Notes: generated from the sequence alone by a model not told the origin. Shown: positions 17,866 through 27,433, counted from the first letter of the stretch. The stretch: DNA of 51,642 nt from an uncultured Cyclobacteriaceae bacterium (GCA_947492745.1 CANLOE010000046.1:1-51642); one strand, 5' to 3'. Made by a program: numbers and translations.

Positions 17866-17904
17866 TTTAAACCCTCGTTACGAAGTTCCAACGCATGATC
17901 CGGG

Positions 17905-20325
17905 TTAAAAAGGATAGCCTACACCGAGATTAAAGACAATAGGTTCGGTATCGTTGTTATTGTCGAATGGAAAATCATTGAACCTTTTGTTGAATATCAG
18001 GCGTTTGCCGAGCGGTCTGGCGGGGTCATATATCTTGAGGCCGGCATCCAGTCGTAGGATTAAAAATGAGAAATCGAAGCGTAGTCCCAAACCGGTAGCT
18101 ACAGCTATCTCATTACTGAAGCGATCCCACTGAAACTGTCCCCCTTGACGATTATCATTATTAAAGGTCCAGATATTACCCGCATCGATAAAGTAAGCCC
18201 AATCCACGAATCCGAATAGATTTTTTCTAAGTTCTATACTGGCTTCCAGCAGAATTTCCCCTGGTTGTTCGAAACTATAATCGGGTGGTGAATCCGGTTC
18301 CAGAGGTTTGTAGGAGCCAGGCCCCAGTCGTCTTGGCCGCCATGCCCTTACACTATTGCTACCCCCTATGAAAAAATATTTTTCATAGGGGAGTACTTCC
18401 TCGGTTCCGTAAGGTCTCGCTAGACCCAGTTGGACACGATAAGCGATAGAGGAATTCTTCGTAATGGGTCTGTTTTTTCTGAAATCGACACTGAATTTCA
18501 AATACCTATAATGTATCAGCTCTAATGAGTCCAATATTTTGGTGCCCACAAAATTGAGCGATGTCCCTCCACTCTCGAAAAACAAACGTAGAAAAGAGGA
18601 CTTGTTGCGTGCCGAACCATACTGGTTGGAACTGAAAGTAGCTGCAAAACTCATACTGCTCACAAAGGATGAACGAAAGGAGTTGATCAGATTATTGCCA
18701 CGCCTCTCCTGTTCCAATAACCGTTCTAAAAAATCGGCTCTCAAATCAGAATCTATGATACTGGCATCGGTCAGGGTGAAGTTGTACTGTGCCTTTCTTC
18801 TGTCCTCCCAAGTGTAAGTATTGGAAATATTGATATTACTCCTTTCATACTCGGGCCTCTGATTAAAAGTATAACCTACCTGTAGTTTGGTTTTGGGATT
18901 AATGGACCCTATTCTGGATTTGAACCGCTCACTGAACGGAAGTATGAACTGTGGAAAGGTCAGGGATGAGTTAGCACCGGCTTCTATACTGGCGTAGAGA
19001 TTGTCCTCATCCGAGAGTGCGGCCACACCCTCAAAACCGATACGCCCACTGACCTCAAAGACCTCAAATCCACCGAAGAAGTTTCTTTTTTTGAAGGTAG
19101 TATTGTAAAAAGGGCCGGGGAGTCCTTCGGTAACATTGATACCGACCTCATTGGACCATTGGTAGCGGTCGAGAGGGCTGGTAAATATATTGGCGATAAA
19201 CCTGCCTCCGGAAGAGTCATAATTGATATTGACAAACTTGAACATGTCCAGATTGGCCAGTTGCCTTTGCGTACTGAAAGTATTGGTTTTGCTGTACAGC
19301 TTCTTCGGATGTATAAATACCCTTCTGTCGAGTATTTTTTTATTGTATCTTTTTGCAGAATAACGATAGTGTATCCCATTGTATTTCTCCTCCTGTAACA
19401 AACTGTCCGGTAGGCTCATGTCTTTTACGTTCGTTATAAAATTGACACGGTCGATATTGAATGCGGTATGGTTCTTACCTCTCTCTGCCTGCCTTATATT
19501 GGTCCTAATGGCTACTTTTCGGTCTTCATAAGCCGTATCCACATCAAAGGAGATGTAGGCGCGACTGAAGTCATAGTAACCGTTATCCTTTAGCAGTAAC
19601 TCCAAACGCTCCCTTTCGGCACTCAATTTCTTTTGGTCATAGTTTTCGCGTTTTCGGAGCAGGCTTGCCTTTTTGTTTTTGATCATCAGCTTTAGGATAT
19701 CCCTGTCCTCAGCGTCGATCATGAGCTTTTTGATGACATGAGGCTCTCCCTCATATACACAATAGACTTCTATAATCTTATTTTTCTTTTTACCCTTGAT
19801 GATTTCCTTATGAGTTACCTTGGAGCGGAAGTATCCTTTAGAGGTAAGGTACAGTTTGAAATTGTCCAAAGTCTTTTGGGTGGCTATGGTATCGTACACA
19901 GCTAGCGGTTCCCCCCATCGCATCAGTAGATTGCCGTCGGTAATGTCCTGATCTATTTTGGCTATTTTTTTTCCCTTTCTTTTTTTGAGACGATTGCGCT
20001 TTTTGGGTTCATCCTGATGAGCCTCTATTTTCCTGTCATAATGGGCAATGATTTTTTCCTTTTCCTTGGTCAAAAGAGCTACATCGTACTCTTCCTCTCC
20101 TTTTTTGTAAATCCATACATAAGGAGCAAAAGGTAAACGCGAAAATTTTCTGTTGGGCCTTTTAATGTATAGTTCTTCCAGGGCGTCTTTGTCTATATTT
20201 TCAGTACCTTTGATTCTTTGTCGGTAAAGCAGCTTTTCGTCTTCTTTTAGGTATTTGGTCCCCAAACACCCTTGAAGAAGGGATGAGTATAATAATATAA
20301 TAATCAGATACTTACCAGTGTTCAA
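17905..20325 (-). CDS. tamL: TamL-like Omp85 outer-membrane lipoprotein
   Basis: An 806-residue Omp85/BamA-superfamily protein. The N-terminus has a lipoprotein signal with LLQGC (Cys20), as in the TamL variant of TamA known from Bacteroidota. Periplasmic POTRA-like units follow to about residue 400, and the C-terminal 16-strand barrel carries the family stretch FFIGGSNSVRAWRPRRLGPG and ends GYPF, the terminal aromatic typical of outer-membrane proteins. Role: assembly or insertion of outer-membrane or surface proteins (inferred from family). Start is TTG at 20325; an in-frame stop lies just upstream. It diverges from the SpoU methyltransferase gene by 15 bases. Its stop codon is adjacent to element B3. 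Confidence 0.85.
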   Translation of the reverse strand: MNTGKYLIIILLYSSLLQGCLGTKYLKEDEKLLYRQRIKGTENIDKDALEELYIKRPNRKFSRLPFAPYVWIYKKGEEEYDVALLTKEKEKIIAHYDRKIEAHQDEPKKRNRLKKRKGKKIAKIDQDITDGNLLMRWGEPLAVYDTIATQKTLDNFKLYLTSKGYFRSKVTHKEIIKGKKKNKIIEVYCVYEGEPHVIKKLMIDAEDRDILKLMIKNKKASLLRKRENYDQKKLSAERERLELLLKDNGYYDFSRAYISFDVDTAYEDRKVAIRTNIRQAERGKNHTAFNIDRVNFITNVKDMSLPDSLLQEEKYNGIHYRYSAKRYNKKILDRRVFIHPKKLYSKTNTFSTQRQLANLDMFKFVNINYDSSGGRFIANIFTSPLDRYQWSNEVGINVTEGLPGPFYNTTFKKRNFFGGFEVFEVSGRIGFEGVAALSDEDNLYASIEAGANSSLTFPQFILPFSERFKSRIGSINPKTKLQVGYTFNQRPEYERSNINISNTYTWEDRRKAQYNFTLTDASIIDSDLRADFLERLLEQERRGNNLINSFRSSFVSSMSFAATFSSNQYGSARNKSSFLRLFFESGGTSLNFVGTKILDSLELIHYRYLKFSVDFRKNRPITKNSSIAYRVQLGLARPYGTEEVLPYEKYFFIGGSNSVRAWRPRRLGPGSYKPLEPDSPPDYSFEQPGEILLEASIELRKNLFGFVDWAYFIDAGNIWTFNNDNRQGGQFQWDRFSNEIAVATGLGLRFDFSFLILRLDAGLKIYDPARPLGKRLIFNKRFNDFPFDNNNDTEPIVFNLGVGYPF

Positions 20326-20340
20326 AATTACTTATTGCTA

Positions 20341-21084
20341 ATGGTCTCGAAAGCCAAGGAAAAATTCATCAAATCCCTGCAATTAAAAAAAAACAGGAAA
20401 CAAGCGCAATCATTTTTAGTGGAAGGAGGCAAAAGTGTTCTGGAATTATTGTCTGCTGACTTTACGGTACAGAGCATTTTGGCCACTGACCGGTTTGTGA
20501 CCGATCATCCTATATTGGAAAATTATACTAACCTTTTGACAATAACTAGTGAAAGTGCCTTGGTTCGTATGGGAACTTTCCAAAGTAACAATGCCGCACT
20601 GGCTATTGCCGAAATGAAAGAGAACACACCACCTTCCATGGATCTTGAGCGGTACATACTCGTATTGGATGATGTACGTGATCCAGGAAACCTTGGCACC
20701 ATTATCCGAATAGCGGATTGGTACGGGATGAAACATATTGTAGCCTCACGACAAACGGCCGACTGTTATAATCCTAAGGTCATCCATGCCAGTATGGGGT
20801 CATTTGCCCGAGTGCAGTTATATTATACCGAACTCCCCTCATTCTTAAAAGAGAAGAAATGGCCGCTTTATGCTACGGATATGCAGGGTACCTCTGTGCA
20901 TGATATGACCTTCGATGGAAAAGGCTTGGTACTGATGGGTAATGAAGCGCATGGCATATCAGCTGATTTACAGAAGTATGTCGACCACACTGTAGCTATA
21001 CCGCGATTTGGCGAAGCAGAATCTTTGAATGTGGCCGTAGCTTCGGCTATCGTTTGCGATAACTTGATGAGGAATCAAGCATAG
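20341..21084 (+). CDS. RNA 2'-O-methyltransferase, SpoU/TrmH family
   Basis: Methylates a ribose in rRNA or tRNA with SAM, in the cytoplasm; the exact target is not readable. 247 residues. An N-terminal RNA-binding domain (QSFLVEGGKSVLELL) is followed by the knotted SPOUT domain with motif 1 LDDVRDPGNLGTIIRIADW (catalytic Arg), motif 2 LMGNEAHGIS and motif 3 AIPRFGEAESLNVAVASAI. I prefer the ATG at 20341 over the TTG at 20335. It is paired head to head with the tamL-like gene, an arrangement I know from other Bacteroidota. Confidence 0.9.
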   Translation: MVSKAKEKFIKSLQLKKNRKQAQSFLVEGGKSVLELLSADFTVQSILATDRFVTDHPILENYTNLLTITSESALVRMGTFQSNNAALAIAEMKENTPPSMDLERYILVLDDVRDPGNLGTIIRIADWYGMKHIVASRQTADCYNPKVIHASMGSFARVQLYYTELPSFLKEKKWPLYATDMQGTSVHDMTFDGKGLVLMGNEAHGISADLQKYVDHTVAIPRFGEAESLNVAVASAIVCDNLMRNQA

Positions 21085-21133
21085 CCTCTATTTTTTTACT
21101 TTCTCCTCCATAGTATTCCTGCTCTCAGTTTAA

Positions 21134-21292
21134 CCCAGAATGTTCGTTGGAACTTCGTCATGAGGACTTAAATAGCAATAAATCAGGGTGTTTTCTTGGA
21201 TTCAGCGTAGCACCGCTACGGTTAATTCAAAAAACGCATTCATTTACTGATTTGAAGCCAGTTAAGTCCGGAATAGATTTTCTAATGGACAT
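21134..21292 (+). mobile_element. Element D1, right end lost
   Basis: It starts TTTAA-CCCAGAATGTTCGTTGGAACTTCG, follows the D consensus to TTTTCTAATGGACAT, then breaks off without the expected TTTGGG end. About 27 unrelated bases separate it from B4. Confidence 0.75.
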
Positions 21293-21319
21293 GAGAGACG
21301 TATTTTAGAACAGGTTAAA

Positions 21320-21482
21320 TCCGGATCATGCGTCGGAACTTCGTAACGATTTAAATGTCCATACATCAGGGAGTTTTATTGGATCTGGCATAGCACCGCT
21401 ATAGTGAATTCAAAAAACTTAGTGCAACGACCGGTTTGCAACTATTTAGATTCGCAGTAGATTTTTCAATGCATGGTCCGGG
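21320..21482 (+). mobile_element. Element B4, MITE-like
   Basis: A B copy with ends TCCGGATCATGCGTCGG and CAATGCATGGTCCGGG. The left flank is TTAAA and the right flank TTCAA, so the duplication is imperfect. It is followed directly by C3. Confidence 0.75.
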
Positions 21483-21487
21483 TTCAA

Positions 21488-21653
21488 CCCAAAATGATCA
21501 ATAGGATTTCGTGATGAGGGCATAAAGTACGCTAAAATCAGTGGTTTAGGAGGGGGGCTTTTGTATCATTAAGGTGACGTACCTACGTACGTGTAAAACC
21601 GCTGATCTTGAAGCAATTTATGCTCGTAATAGGAGGGCTATCGATCATTTTGG
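21488..21653 (+). mobile_element. Element C3, MITE-like
   Basis: A C copy with ends CCCAAAATGATCAATAGG and CTATCGATCATTTTGG. TTCAA precedes it, but the right flank (ATTAG) does not match. The interior contains the hairpin-like GACGTACCTACGTACGTG. D1, B4 and C3 form a tandem cluster downstream of the methyltransferase gene. Confidence 0.7.
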
Positions 21654-22037
21654 ATTAGAATCAATCGAATTTGAACTAAATGCATCATATCGGAGCAGTC
21701 TTATTCAAACACCATTATTTTTTGATGCCTACGTTACCATTATGGTATTTTGTAGTTGCAAACGCCAAAGCATTGCTTTTCATCTTAGGGAATACAAATA
21801 GTAGGGTCATGGCGACTACTATCCCGATAATGAGAAGTAGATTTCTTCGTTTTTTTAAATACTCCATTGGTTCATATTTTTTTATGCCATTTATAGGGCT
21901 TCACTTCATGTCTTGGTAGTACAGAAAATCATATCGCCAAGTGATTGGTTCTATTTTGCCTTACGCTTTCGGAAAGAAGCACTGGAGGCAATCCCGGTTA
22001 AGTTGGGCTGTGCACAGATACTCTTTTGGGAATTTTA
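21654..22037. other. Gene-free stretch between elements
   Basis: No ORF with family features; the short open frames here run into flanking repeats and lack codon structure. Nothing further recognised. Confidence 0.4.
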
Positions 22038-22230
22038 GAGACTGTTTTAAACTGTATCTTTTTCTTTCTTATGTACTTCTTGATTTCATTGAAATTTCCG
22101 CTAGCTAGCGCGACATGCTATCTTTGTCAATGGCTCACGTAATAATGCCCTCGGGGCATTATTTTAACGCTCCTCGGTCCTATCCAAAATAAGTGATAAC
22201 AAATTTTAAATATAATTTCAAAACAGTCTC
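22038..22230 (+). mobile_element. Element A3, MITE-like, shortened
   Basis: A 193-bp A copy with TTA duplications (22035-22037 and 22231-22233). It has ends GAGACTGTTTTAAACTG and TTTCAAAACAGTCTC. It lacks the GCGGCAGACCGGCCCCTTCACTG segment seen in A1, A2 and A5. The TATCTTTG box and the TAATGCCCTCGGGGCATTA hairpin are kept. Confidence 0.9.
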
Positions 22231-22476
22231 TTAGTTAAAAAAACAATTTATACCTATATGACATCCTATAATAGCAAAAGGTTGCTTTTATAGATGAAAA
22301 AATAATACAATACCAATTGATAGATTGATGGTATTGGGTACTTGTATAGACTAGGTCCATACAGTTGACAAGCTTTTTATTTGTTACCACAACGGCAAAA
22401 CCATATGGGCATACACAGTTTTCCCGCCAATTCAGCAAGTTGATAGTATGGGTTGCCTACCGAAAGTTCACATTAA

Positions 22477-22612
22477 TACAAACTTAGCGATTTACAATCG
22501 CCTATCTTCCTGTTCATTTTGCTTCACTCTGCGTTGACAATCCTCGGGATAGCCTTGATTGAAAAAAAATGACCCGCGGAATCTTATACGACAGTTGAAA
22601 CCCAAATTTGTA
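22477..22612 (+). mobile_element. Element E2, with hairpin deletion
   Basis: An E copy with ends TACAAACTTAGCG and CCCAAATTTGTA and TAA duplications (22474-22476 and 22613-22615). It is 136 bp instead of about 159: 23 bases are missing from the middle of the central palindrome, between two GC dinucleotides. Confidence 0.88.
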
Positions 22613-22791
22613 TAACAGCCAATAATGGAAAATGAGTAGATGGAAAATTGGTAAAAAAAAGAATAACATGTGGATGTCGTCTAGGTTACATTTACGATGT
22701 TTACAGTGTATTAGAGGGAATTGGATACACGATTGATATTATCCGTTTTTTTTGTCAACCTTAATTGTTTTTTAATCAATACTGAAATATA

Positions 22792-23337
22792 ATGGACAAC
22801 TCCACAGAAAATGTAAACCTAGCGGCTGTTTTTATTAATGATGTGCTTGACATCTACAAGCAAAATCCATCATACCACCAACAACTTTCTGAAATGGTGA
22901 AGGGGCAGGACATCTCAGAACCTTTTAATATGGTCCCTATAGATATCTATAATAACATGTGTGGGTGGATAGAGTCTCAAATAGGTCAGGCCAATACCAG
23001 AAGAGTAGGTAGGCAGATTGGCAAAACTGCCTTTGAAGGAATGAAAGCCAGTAACTTGATCGGTGATAATCCGACCATAAAAGAGGTGATGGATGCTTTA
23101 TGTGAAGTGGCCCAGAAAATGATCAGCGATCCTAAAAAGAGAGGTTGGGACATTTTGGAAAGCGACAAAAAACATATGATACTCAGAAGGACCCAAACTT
23201 TTAACAGTACGCTGCAACTAGGACTATTGGAGGAATTGGCCTATTGCAGTAATGTGATAGCTCCAAGAGTACAGTATGTCCATCAGGTAGAGGAAGGTGA
23301 TGAATTCGACGAATATAAGATTACCTGGTTGGGATGA
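22792..23337 (+). CDS. Conserved-looking protein, unknown function
   Basis: A 181-residue soluble protein without signal peptide or membrane segment. It appears alpha/beta with MCGWIESQIGQANTRRVGRQIGKTAFEGM, then helices, and ends with a beta-hairpin-like ...EYKITWLG. The layout is reminiscent of small ligand-binding signalling domains, but I do not recognise the family and assign no function. Codon use fits a real gene, and a terminator-like hairpin follows the stop. Start at ATG 22792. Confidence 0.65.
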   Translation: MDNSTENVNLAAVFINDVLDIYKQNPSYHQQLSEMVKGQDISEPFNMVPIDIYNNMCGWIESQIGQANTRRVGRQIGKTAFEGMKASNLIGDNPTIKEVMDALCEVAQKMISDPKKRGWDILESDKKHMILRRTQTFNSTLQLGLLEELAYCSNVIAPRVQYVHQVEEGDEFDEYKITWLG

Positions 23338-23351
23338 GATGCTATCTGATG

Positions 23352-23400
23352 ATGCACCTTGGCTGTAAGTTCCGATTACGCCTAGGTGCATTTGATTTTT
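23352..23400 (+). terminator. Terminator after the 181-residue protein
   Basis: ATGCACCTTGG and CCTAGGTGCAT form an 11-bp stem with one mismatch, around an 18-base loop, followed by TTTGATTTTT. It lies 14 bases after the stop. Confidence 0.6.
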
Positions 23401-23575
23401 GGTAATGCCATTGTAATTTTTTTGGTTTCTTTCTTCCAGAAGACTGAAAGTACTAGGTTCAAAAAAGTTAATCGAAACACAAATAAGGACTTCTATCGAT
23501 AAAATACAAAGATAGACTTTGAACTATGAAATTATTCTTTAGTATTGTTTGTTATTCTACAATAAAAAGGAAATT

Positions 23576-24301
23576 ATGAAAAGAACTGCTTTTATGAAAA
23601 GACCCGCAATCGTTACCTTATATTGTTTTTTCATTGGTCTAATGACCAATCTATCCCTATATGCCCAAGATAGCGCTGGTATAGATGAAGCAGTGGCAAA
23701 GAATGTATCTTCCAAGTCTGACAGTACGCCATTACGGGCGATGCCAAGTACAGGAGCTACGACCTCTCCTGTTTTACCGGCAGACCTTCAGAAAGGCTCC
23801 CAGCAGCAAGAAGTGCCTACGGCAAGTGCAAAAGTCAACTGGCTTAGTTTTGAAGAAGCCGTTGAGAAAGCAAAAACGGCTCCCAAGAAGGTTTTTATAG
23901 ATGTATATACCGACTGGTGCGGATGGTGTAAGGTCATGGACAAGAAAACATTTAGCGAGGCCAGAATCGCCAAGTACCTGAACGAGAATTTCTATCCCGT
24001 AAAACTGGATGGAGAGTATGAAGAGGATATAGAATTCAAAGGCAACACTTTCAAATTCGTTGCCAGTGGGCGCAGGGGCTATCATCAGCTGGCAGCAGCT
24101 CTTTTGAAGAATAAATTGAGTTATCCAACAGTGGTTTTCCTGGACGAGGATTTCAACTTGATACAACCATTACCGGGATATCAGAAAGCCCCCGATTTCG
24201 ACCGTATTATAAAATATATTGGTGGGGACCACTTCAAAGACCAGAGCTGGAAAGAGTTTGCCAAAAGCTATAAATCCCCTTTTGAGGATGCAGACGAATG
24301 A
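23576..24301 (+). CDS. Exported thioredoxin-fold protein
   Basis: Probable periplasmic thiol-disulfide protein of the thioredoxin-like (Thioredoxin_7) type. Numbered from the ATG at 23576 (241 residues): signal peptide ending LSLYA-QD, a Ser/Thr/Pro-rich linker of about 50 residues, then the thioredoxin fold with VFIDVYTDWCGWCKVMD (CGWC, Cys115 and Cys118), SYPTVVFLDEDFN (cis-Pro loop) and PGYQ. It could reduce or fold envelope proteins; the substrate is unknown. A TTG at 23549 would add nine residues before the signal, and I consider this less likely. Confidence 0.82.
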   Translation: MKRTAFMKRPAIVTLYCFFIGLMTNLSLYAQDSAGIDEAVAKNVSSKSDSTPLRAMPSTGATTSPVLPADLQKGSQQQEVPTASAKVNWLSFEEAVEKAKTAPKKVFIDVYTDWCGWCKVMDKKTFSEARIAKYLNENFYPVKLDGEYEEDIEFKGNTFKFVASGRRGYHQLAAALLKNKLSYPTVVFLDEDFNLIQPLPGYQKAPDFDRIIKYIGGDHFKDQSWKEFAKSYKSPFEDADE

Positions 24302-24641
24302 TATTCGGTATAAGTGATGCCGTTTTGAATAAACGTCCAAAAGAGTAGATCTCGTGAAGAGCGTTCCGATATACCCTCTGGATATAGTTACTTTTCTTTC
24401 TGCCTGGGTAGTATCTCCTATAGAAGATATGCCTACAAAATTCAGATTCCCCGAGGTAAGTTCGTATCAATACTGTTGTATGATTAAGTATTTCCGCCGG
24501 AACAGCTCACCTCAGGGTTCCCTTATCGGTTTATGGGCCTAGACCCCGACAAGTAATTCTGTTCGAAGTAATGCTAGGTGTATTGAACAATTTTGATAGC
24601 GATCAGTTAACTTTATAGTTCAACATGATCGACAATCTACA
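24302..24641. other. Gene-free stretch before ispG
   Basis: 340 bases without a credible gene or recognised repeat. It should contain the ispG promoter. I see no clear TAnnTTTG box. Confidence 0.4.
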
Positions 24642-26642
24642 GTGAAAGAAGCTATCCTTCAACACAAAAATTACTGCAACAGTCTCGTTGCCTACTCAAG
24701 AAGAAAAACACGGGAAGTACACATAGGTGATATACCTCTGGGAGCTCATCACCCTATCAGGATACAATCCATGACTACCGTGGATACAATGGATACCCAA
24801 GGTTCGATAGAACAGTGCATTCGTATGATTGCCTCTGGGTGTGAATACATCCGTATTACAGCCCCAAGTATCAAAGAAGCCCAAAATCTAGAAGCTATTA
24901 AAAAAGGGCTTAAAGCTAGAGGGTATTCCATTCCTTTGATTGCGGACATCCACTTTACGCCAAATGCAGCGGAGTTGGCAGCACGTATCGTAGAAAAAGT
25001 CCGTATCAACCCTGGGAACTATGCCGATAAGAAGCGTTTCGAAGAGATAGAATATACCGATGCGACCTATGAAGCAGAACTGGAGCGTATACGGGAAAAA
25101 TTCTCGCCTCTAGTACATATATGCAAAGAGTATGGAACAGCCATGCGTATAGGTACCAATCATGGTTCACTGTCCGACCGCATCCTAAGTCGTTATGGCG
25201 ATACTCCGGTAGGTATGGTAGAGTCCGCACTGGAGTTTTTGAGGATATGTGATGACCTGAACTATCACAATATCGTATTGTCCATGAAAGCCAGTAATAC
25301 GCAGGTAATGGTACAGGCATATCGCTTACTGGTACAGAAAATGGAAGAAGAAGGCCTTGAACCCTATCCATTGCACTTGGGAGTGACCGAAGCAGGAGAA
25401 GGTGAAGATGGCCGTATCAAATCAGCAGTGGGTATAGGTACACTATTGGAAGATGGGCTTGGGGATACCGTAAGGGTATCCCTGACCGAAGAACCTGAGT
25501 TCGAAGCACCCGTCGCCAAACTATTGATCGATCGTTATGGACAACGTCAAAAGCATGCTCCCATAGCCGATATTATCTCCTTTTCGGGACACGATCCCTT
25601 CGCCTATCAACGTAGAAAGACACAGGAAGTAGGAAACATAGGAGGTTCGAATGTCCCTCGCGTTATGGCCGATATACGGCACTGGTCGGAGGTGAAAATC
25701 AAAGACCTCAAGGTCTTGGCACATCACTATCTCCCCGCTATTGACAAGTGGACCATGGGAGACCTGGGCGTAGATTATATCTACACAGGACAGCAGCCCG
25801 TATCCTTTATGCTTCCCAATGGACTCAAGGAAGTACAGGACTACAGCATTTGGAGGGAACAACCTGATAAAATAAATAAAATCCCCCTGTATACCTTCCG
25901 AGAATATTTGACGCATAAAGAGAAGCATGAACAGGTTAATTTCATTTCTTTAAAAGCGGATGCTTTCCTATCGGAAACTTTATTGGAAAGTGTTTTAAGA
26001 GAAAACGACGATATCGTTATGATGCTTTCTACGGATAATAGGCATGCTATGCCGGCATTGAGGCGCTTTTTCTATTACCTAATGGAAAAAGAACTGACCA
26101 ATCCGGTGCTTGTTATGAGGTCTTATTCGTCGATGACAGAAGAAAATATGCAGTTATATACGGCTACGGACATCGGAGGATTATTGATAGATGGTTTTGG
26201 AGACGGTCTATTACTGGAAACAACTTTGCTCCCAACTAGTGATAAAGAGGTACAACTTCAATGGAGCAATAGTTATAATAAAACGGCTTTCGGTGTACTG
26301 CAAGCAGCCAGAACCCGTATGTCCAAGACCGAGTACATATCTTGTCCTTCTTGCGGACGTACATTATTCGACCTACAGGAAACTACCGCTATGATACGGA
26401 AACGTACCGACCACTTAAAAGGGATAAAAATCGGTATTATGGGGTGTATTGTCAATGGTCCCGGAGAGATGGCCGATGCCGATTATGGATATGTTGGTTC
26501 GGGTAAAGGTAAAATTACACTGTATAGAGGCAAAGAAGTTGTTAAAAAAGGGGTGGCCTCAGCACTGGCTGTAGATGCCCTTATAGATATCATTAAAGAA
26601 GACGATAACTGGTTAGAGCCCAATCCGGAAACAATGGTATAA
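24642..26642 (+). CDS. ispG: 4-hydroxy-3-methylbut-2-enyl diphosphate synthase, long form
   Basis: MEP-pathway enzyme (GcpE) that converts MEcPP to HMBPP using a [4Fe-4S] cluster, for isoprenoid synthesis. At 666 residues it is the long form seen in Bacteroidota, Chlamydiae and plants, with an extra domain (about residues 290-550) between the TIM barrel (RRKTREVHIGDIPLG, PLIADIHFTPNAAELAA) and the cluster domain. Cluster ligands are CPSCGRT (Cys about 567 and 570) and GCIVNGPGEMADADYGYVG (Cys about 602, with the Glu that completes the site). Start is GTG at 24642; the nearby ATG at 24626 is in another frame and stops quickly. Confidence 0.95.
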   Translation: MKEAILQHKNYCNSLVAYSRRKTREVHIGDIPLGAHHPIRIQSMTTVDTMDTQGSIEQCIRMIASGCEYIRITAPSIKEAQNLEAIKKGLKARGYSIPLIADIHFTPNAAELAARIVEKVRINPGNYADKKRFEEIEYTDATYEAELERIREKFSPLVHICKEYGTAMRIGTNHGSLSDRILSRYGDTPVGMVESALEFLRICDDLNYHNIVLSMKASNTQVMVQAYRLLVQKMEEEGLEPYPLHLGVTEAGEGEDGRIKSAVGIGTLLEDGLGDTVRVSLTEEPEFEAPVAKLLIDRYGQRQKHAPIADIISFSGHDPFAYQRRKTQEVGNIGGSNVPRVMADIRHWSEVKIKDLKVLAHHYLPAIDKWTMGDLGVDYIYTGQQPVSFMLPNGLKEVQDYSIWREQPDKINKIPLYTFREYLTHKEKHEQVNFISLKADAFLSETLLESVLRENDDIVMMLSTDNRHAMPALRRFFYYLMEKELTNPVLVMRSYSSMTEENMQLYTATDIGGLLIDGFGDGLLLETTLLPTSDKEVQLQWSNSYNKTAFGVLQAARTRMSKTEYISCPSCGRTLFDLQETTAMIRKRTDHLKGIKIGIMGCIVNGPGEMADADYGYVGSGKGKITLYRGKEVVKKGVASALAVDALIDIIKEDDNWLEPNPETMV

Positions 26643-26663
26643 TGTATTAATCGATTCACATAT

Positions 26664-26882
26664 ATGGAAAATCAACCTCCCAAAGCTATGCCAAAAAAAG
26701 AAACCCCCAATACCAAAGAATATTTCCAATTAGGAGAGCTGTTCGGGTATTTTTTCAGAAAAAAAGACCCAAACCGGCCTCAGAATATCAATTTGAAAAT
26801 GATGCATGGAGTGAACAAGATATCCATCATTATGTTTTTGGCAGGAATGACTTTTTTTATCCTGAAAAAACTTCTTTCTTAA
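26664..26882 (+). CDS. Small DUF6728-like membrane protein
   Basis: A 72-residue protein with a charged N-terminal half (KEYFQLGELFGYFFRKKDPNRP) and one C-terminal membrane helix (ISIIMFLAGMTFFILKKLL). I recognise the KEYFQLGE..GYFFRKKDPNRP pattern from a small conserved Bacteroidota family (DUF6728, assigned from memory). It starts 22 bases after ispG and is probably co-transcribed. Function unknown. Confidence 0.75.
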   Translation: MENQPPKAMPKKETPNTKEYFQLGELFGYFFRKKDPNRPQNINLKMMHGVNKISIIMFLAGMTFFILKKLLS

Positions 26883-26893
26883 AAGCTGTTTTA

Positions 26894-27051
26894 TACAAAC
26901 TTAGCTTTTAAAATCGCATATCTTCCTGTTCATTTTGTTTCACTCTGCGTTGACCATCCTCGGGATAGCGCTGCTATCCCTGCGGTGTTCGCCTTGATTG
27001 AAAAAAAATGACCCGCGCAATCCTATACGACATTTAAAACCCAAATTTGTA
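26894..27051 (+). mobile_element. Element E3, MITE-like
   Basis: An intact 158-bp E copy with ends TACAAACTTAGC and CCCAAATTTGTA, flanked by TTA (26891-26893 and 27052-27054). The central palindrome GGGATAGCGCTGCTATCCC is complete. It lies 11 bases after the stop of the DUF6728-like gene. Confidence 0.92.
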
Positions 27052-27056
27052 TTAAA

Positions 27057-27221
27057 CCCAAAATGTCCATTAGAAAATCTATTCCGGACTTAACTGACTT
27101 CAAATCAGTAAATGAATGCGTTTTTTGAATTCACCGTAGCGGTGCTACGCTGAACCCAAGAAAACGCACTGATGTATTGCCATTTAAGTCCTCATGACGA
27201 AGTTCCAACGAACATTTTGGG
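27057..27221 (-). mobile_element. Element D2, MITE-like
   Basis: An intact 165-bp D copy with ends CCCAAAATGTCCATTAG and CCAACGAACATTTTGGG and perfect TTAAA duplications (27052-27056 and 27222-27226). The left duplication overlaps the TTA duplication of E3, so the two elements sit back to back and one used the border of the other as target. Confidence 0.92.
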
Positions 27222-27433
27222 TTAAAACTATTTCAGGAAACGGTTATCGTTTGTCCAGAACGTGAAATAGGCACAGGTAGTAGTGCTACCTATAGGTTTT
27301 CGACGAGCACGTACAACAATGATCATGATGGAGAAAACAAAAAATTTTGTTGCATATTGCTCATGGGAACTTCATGTGATCGTAGGAAACCAATAACATA
27401 CACATGAAAAACAAAAGATATATTTCAAAGTAA

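Larger units (their letters stand above)
17459..17904 (-). mobile_element. Element B3, with C2 and E1 nested inside
   Basis: The left part (17459-17539) starts CCCAGATCATGTATTAG. The right part (from about 17871) ends ACGAAGTTCCAACGCATGATCCGGG at 17904. Between them lies a complete C element that itself holds a complete E element. The flanks CACAA and TTAAA do not match, so B3 is old or rearranged. Its last base touches the stop codon of the tamL-like gene. Confidence 0.75.

Noticed and set aside
21574-21801. Two overlapping ORFs downstream of the tandem D1-B4-C3 cluster
   Set aside because: They start inside element C3 and lack protein-like character.
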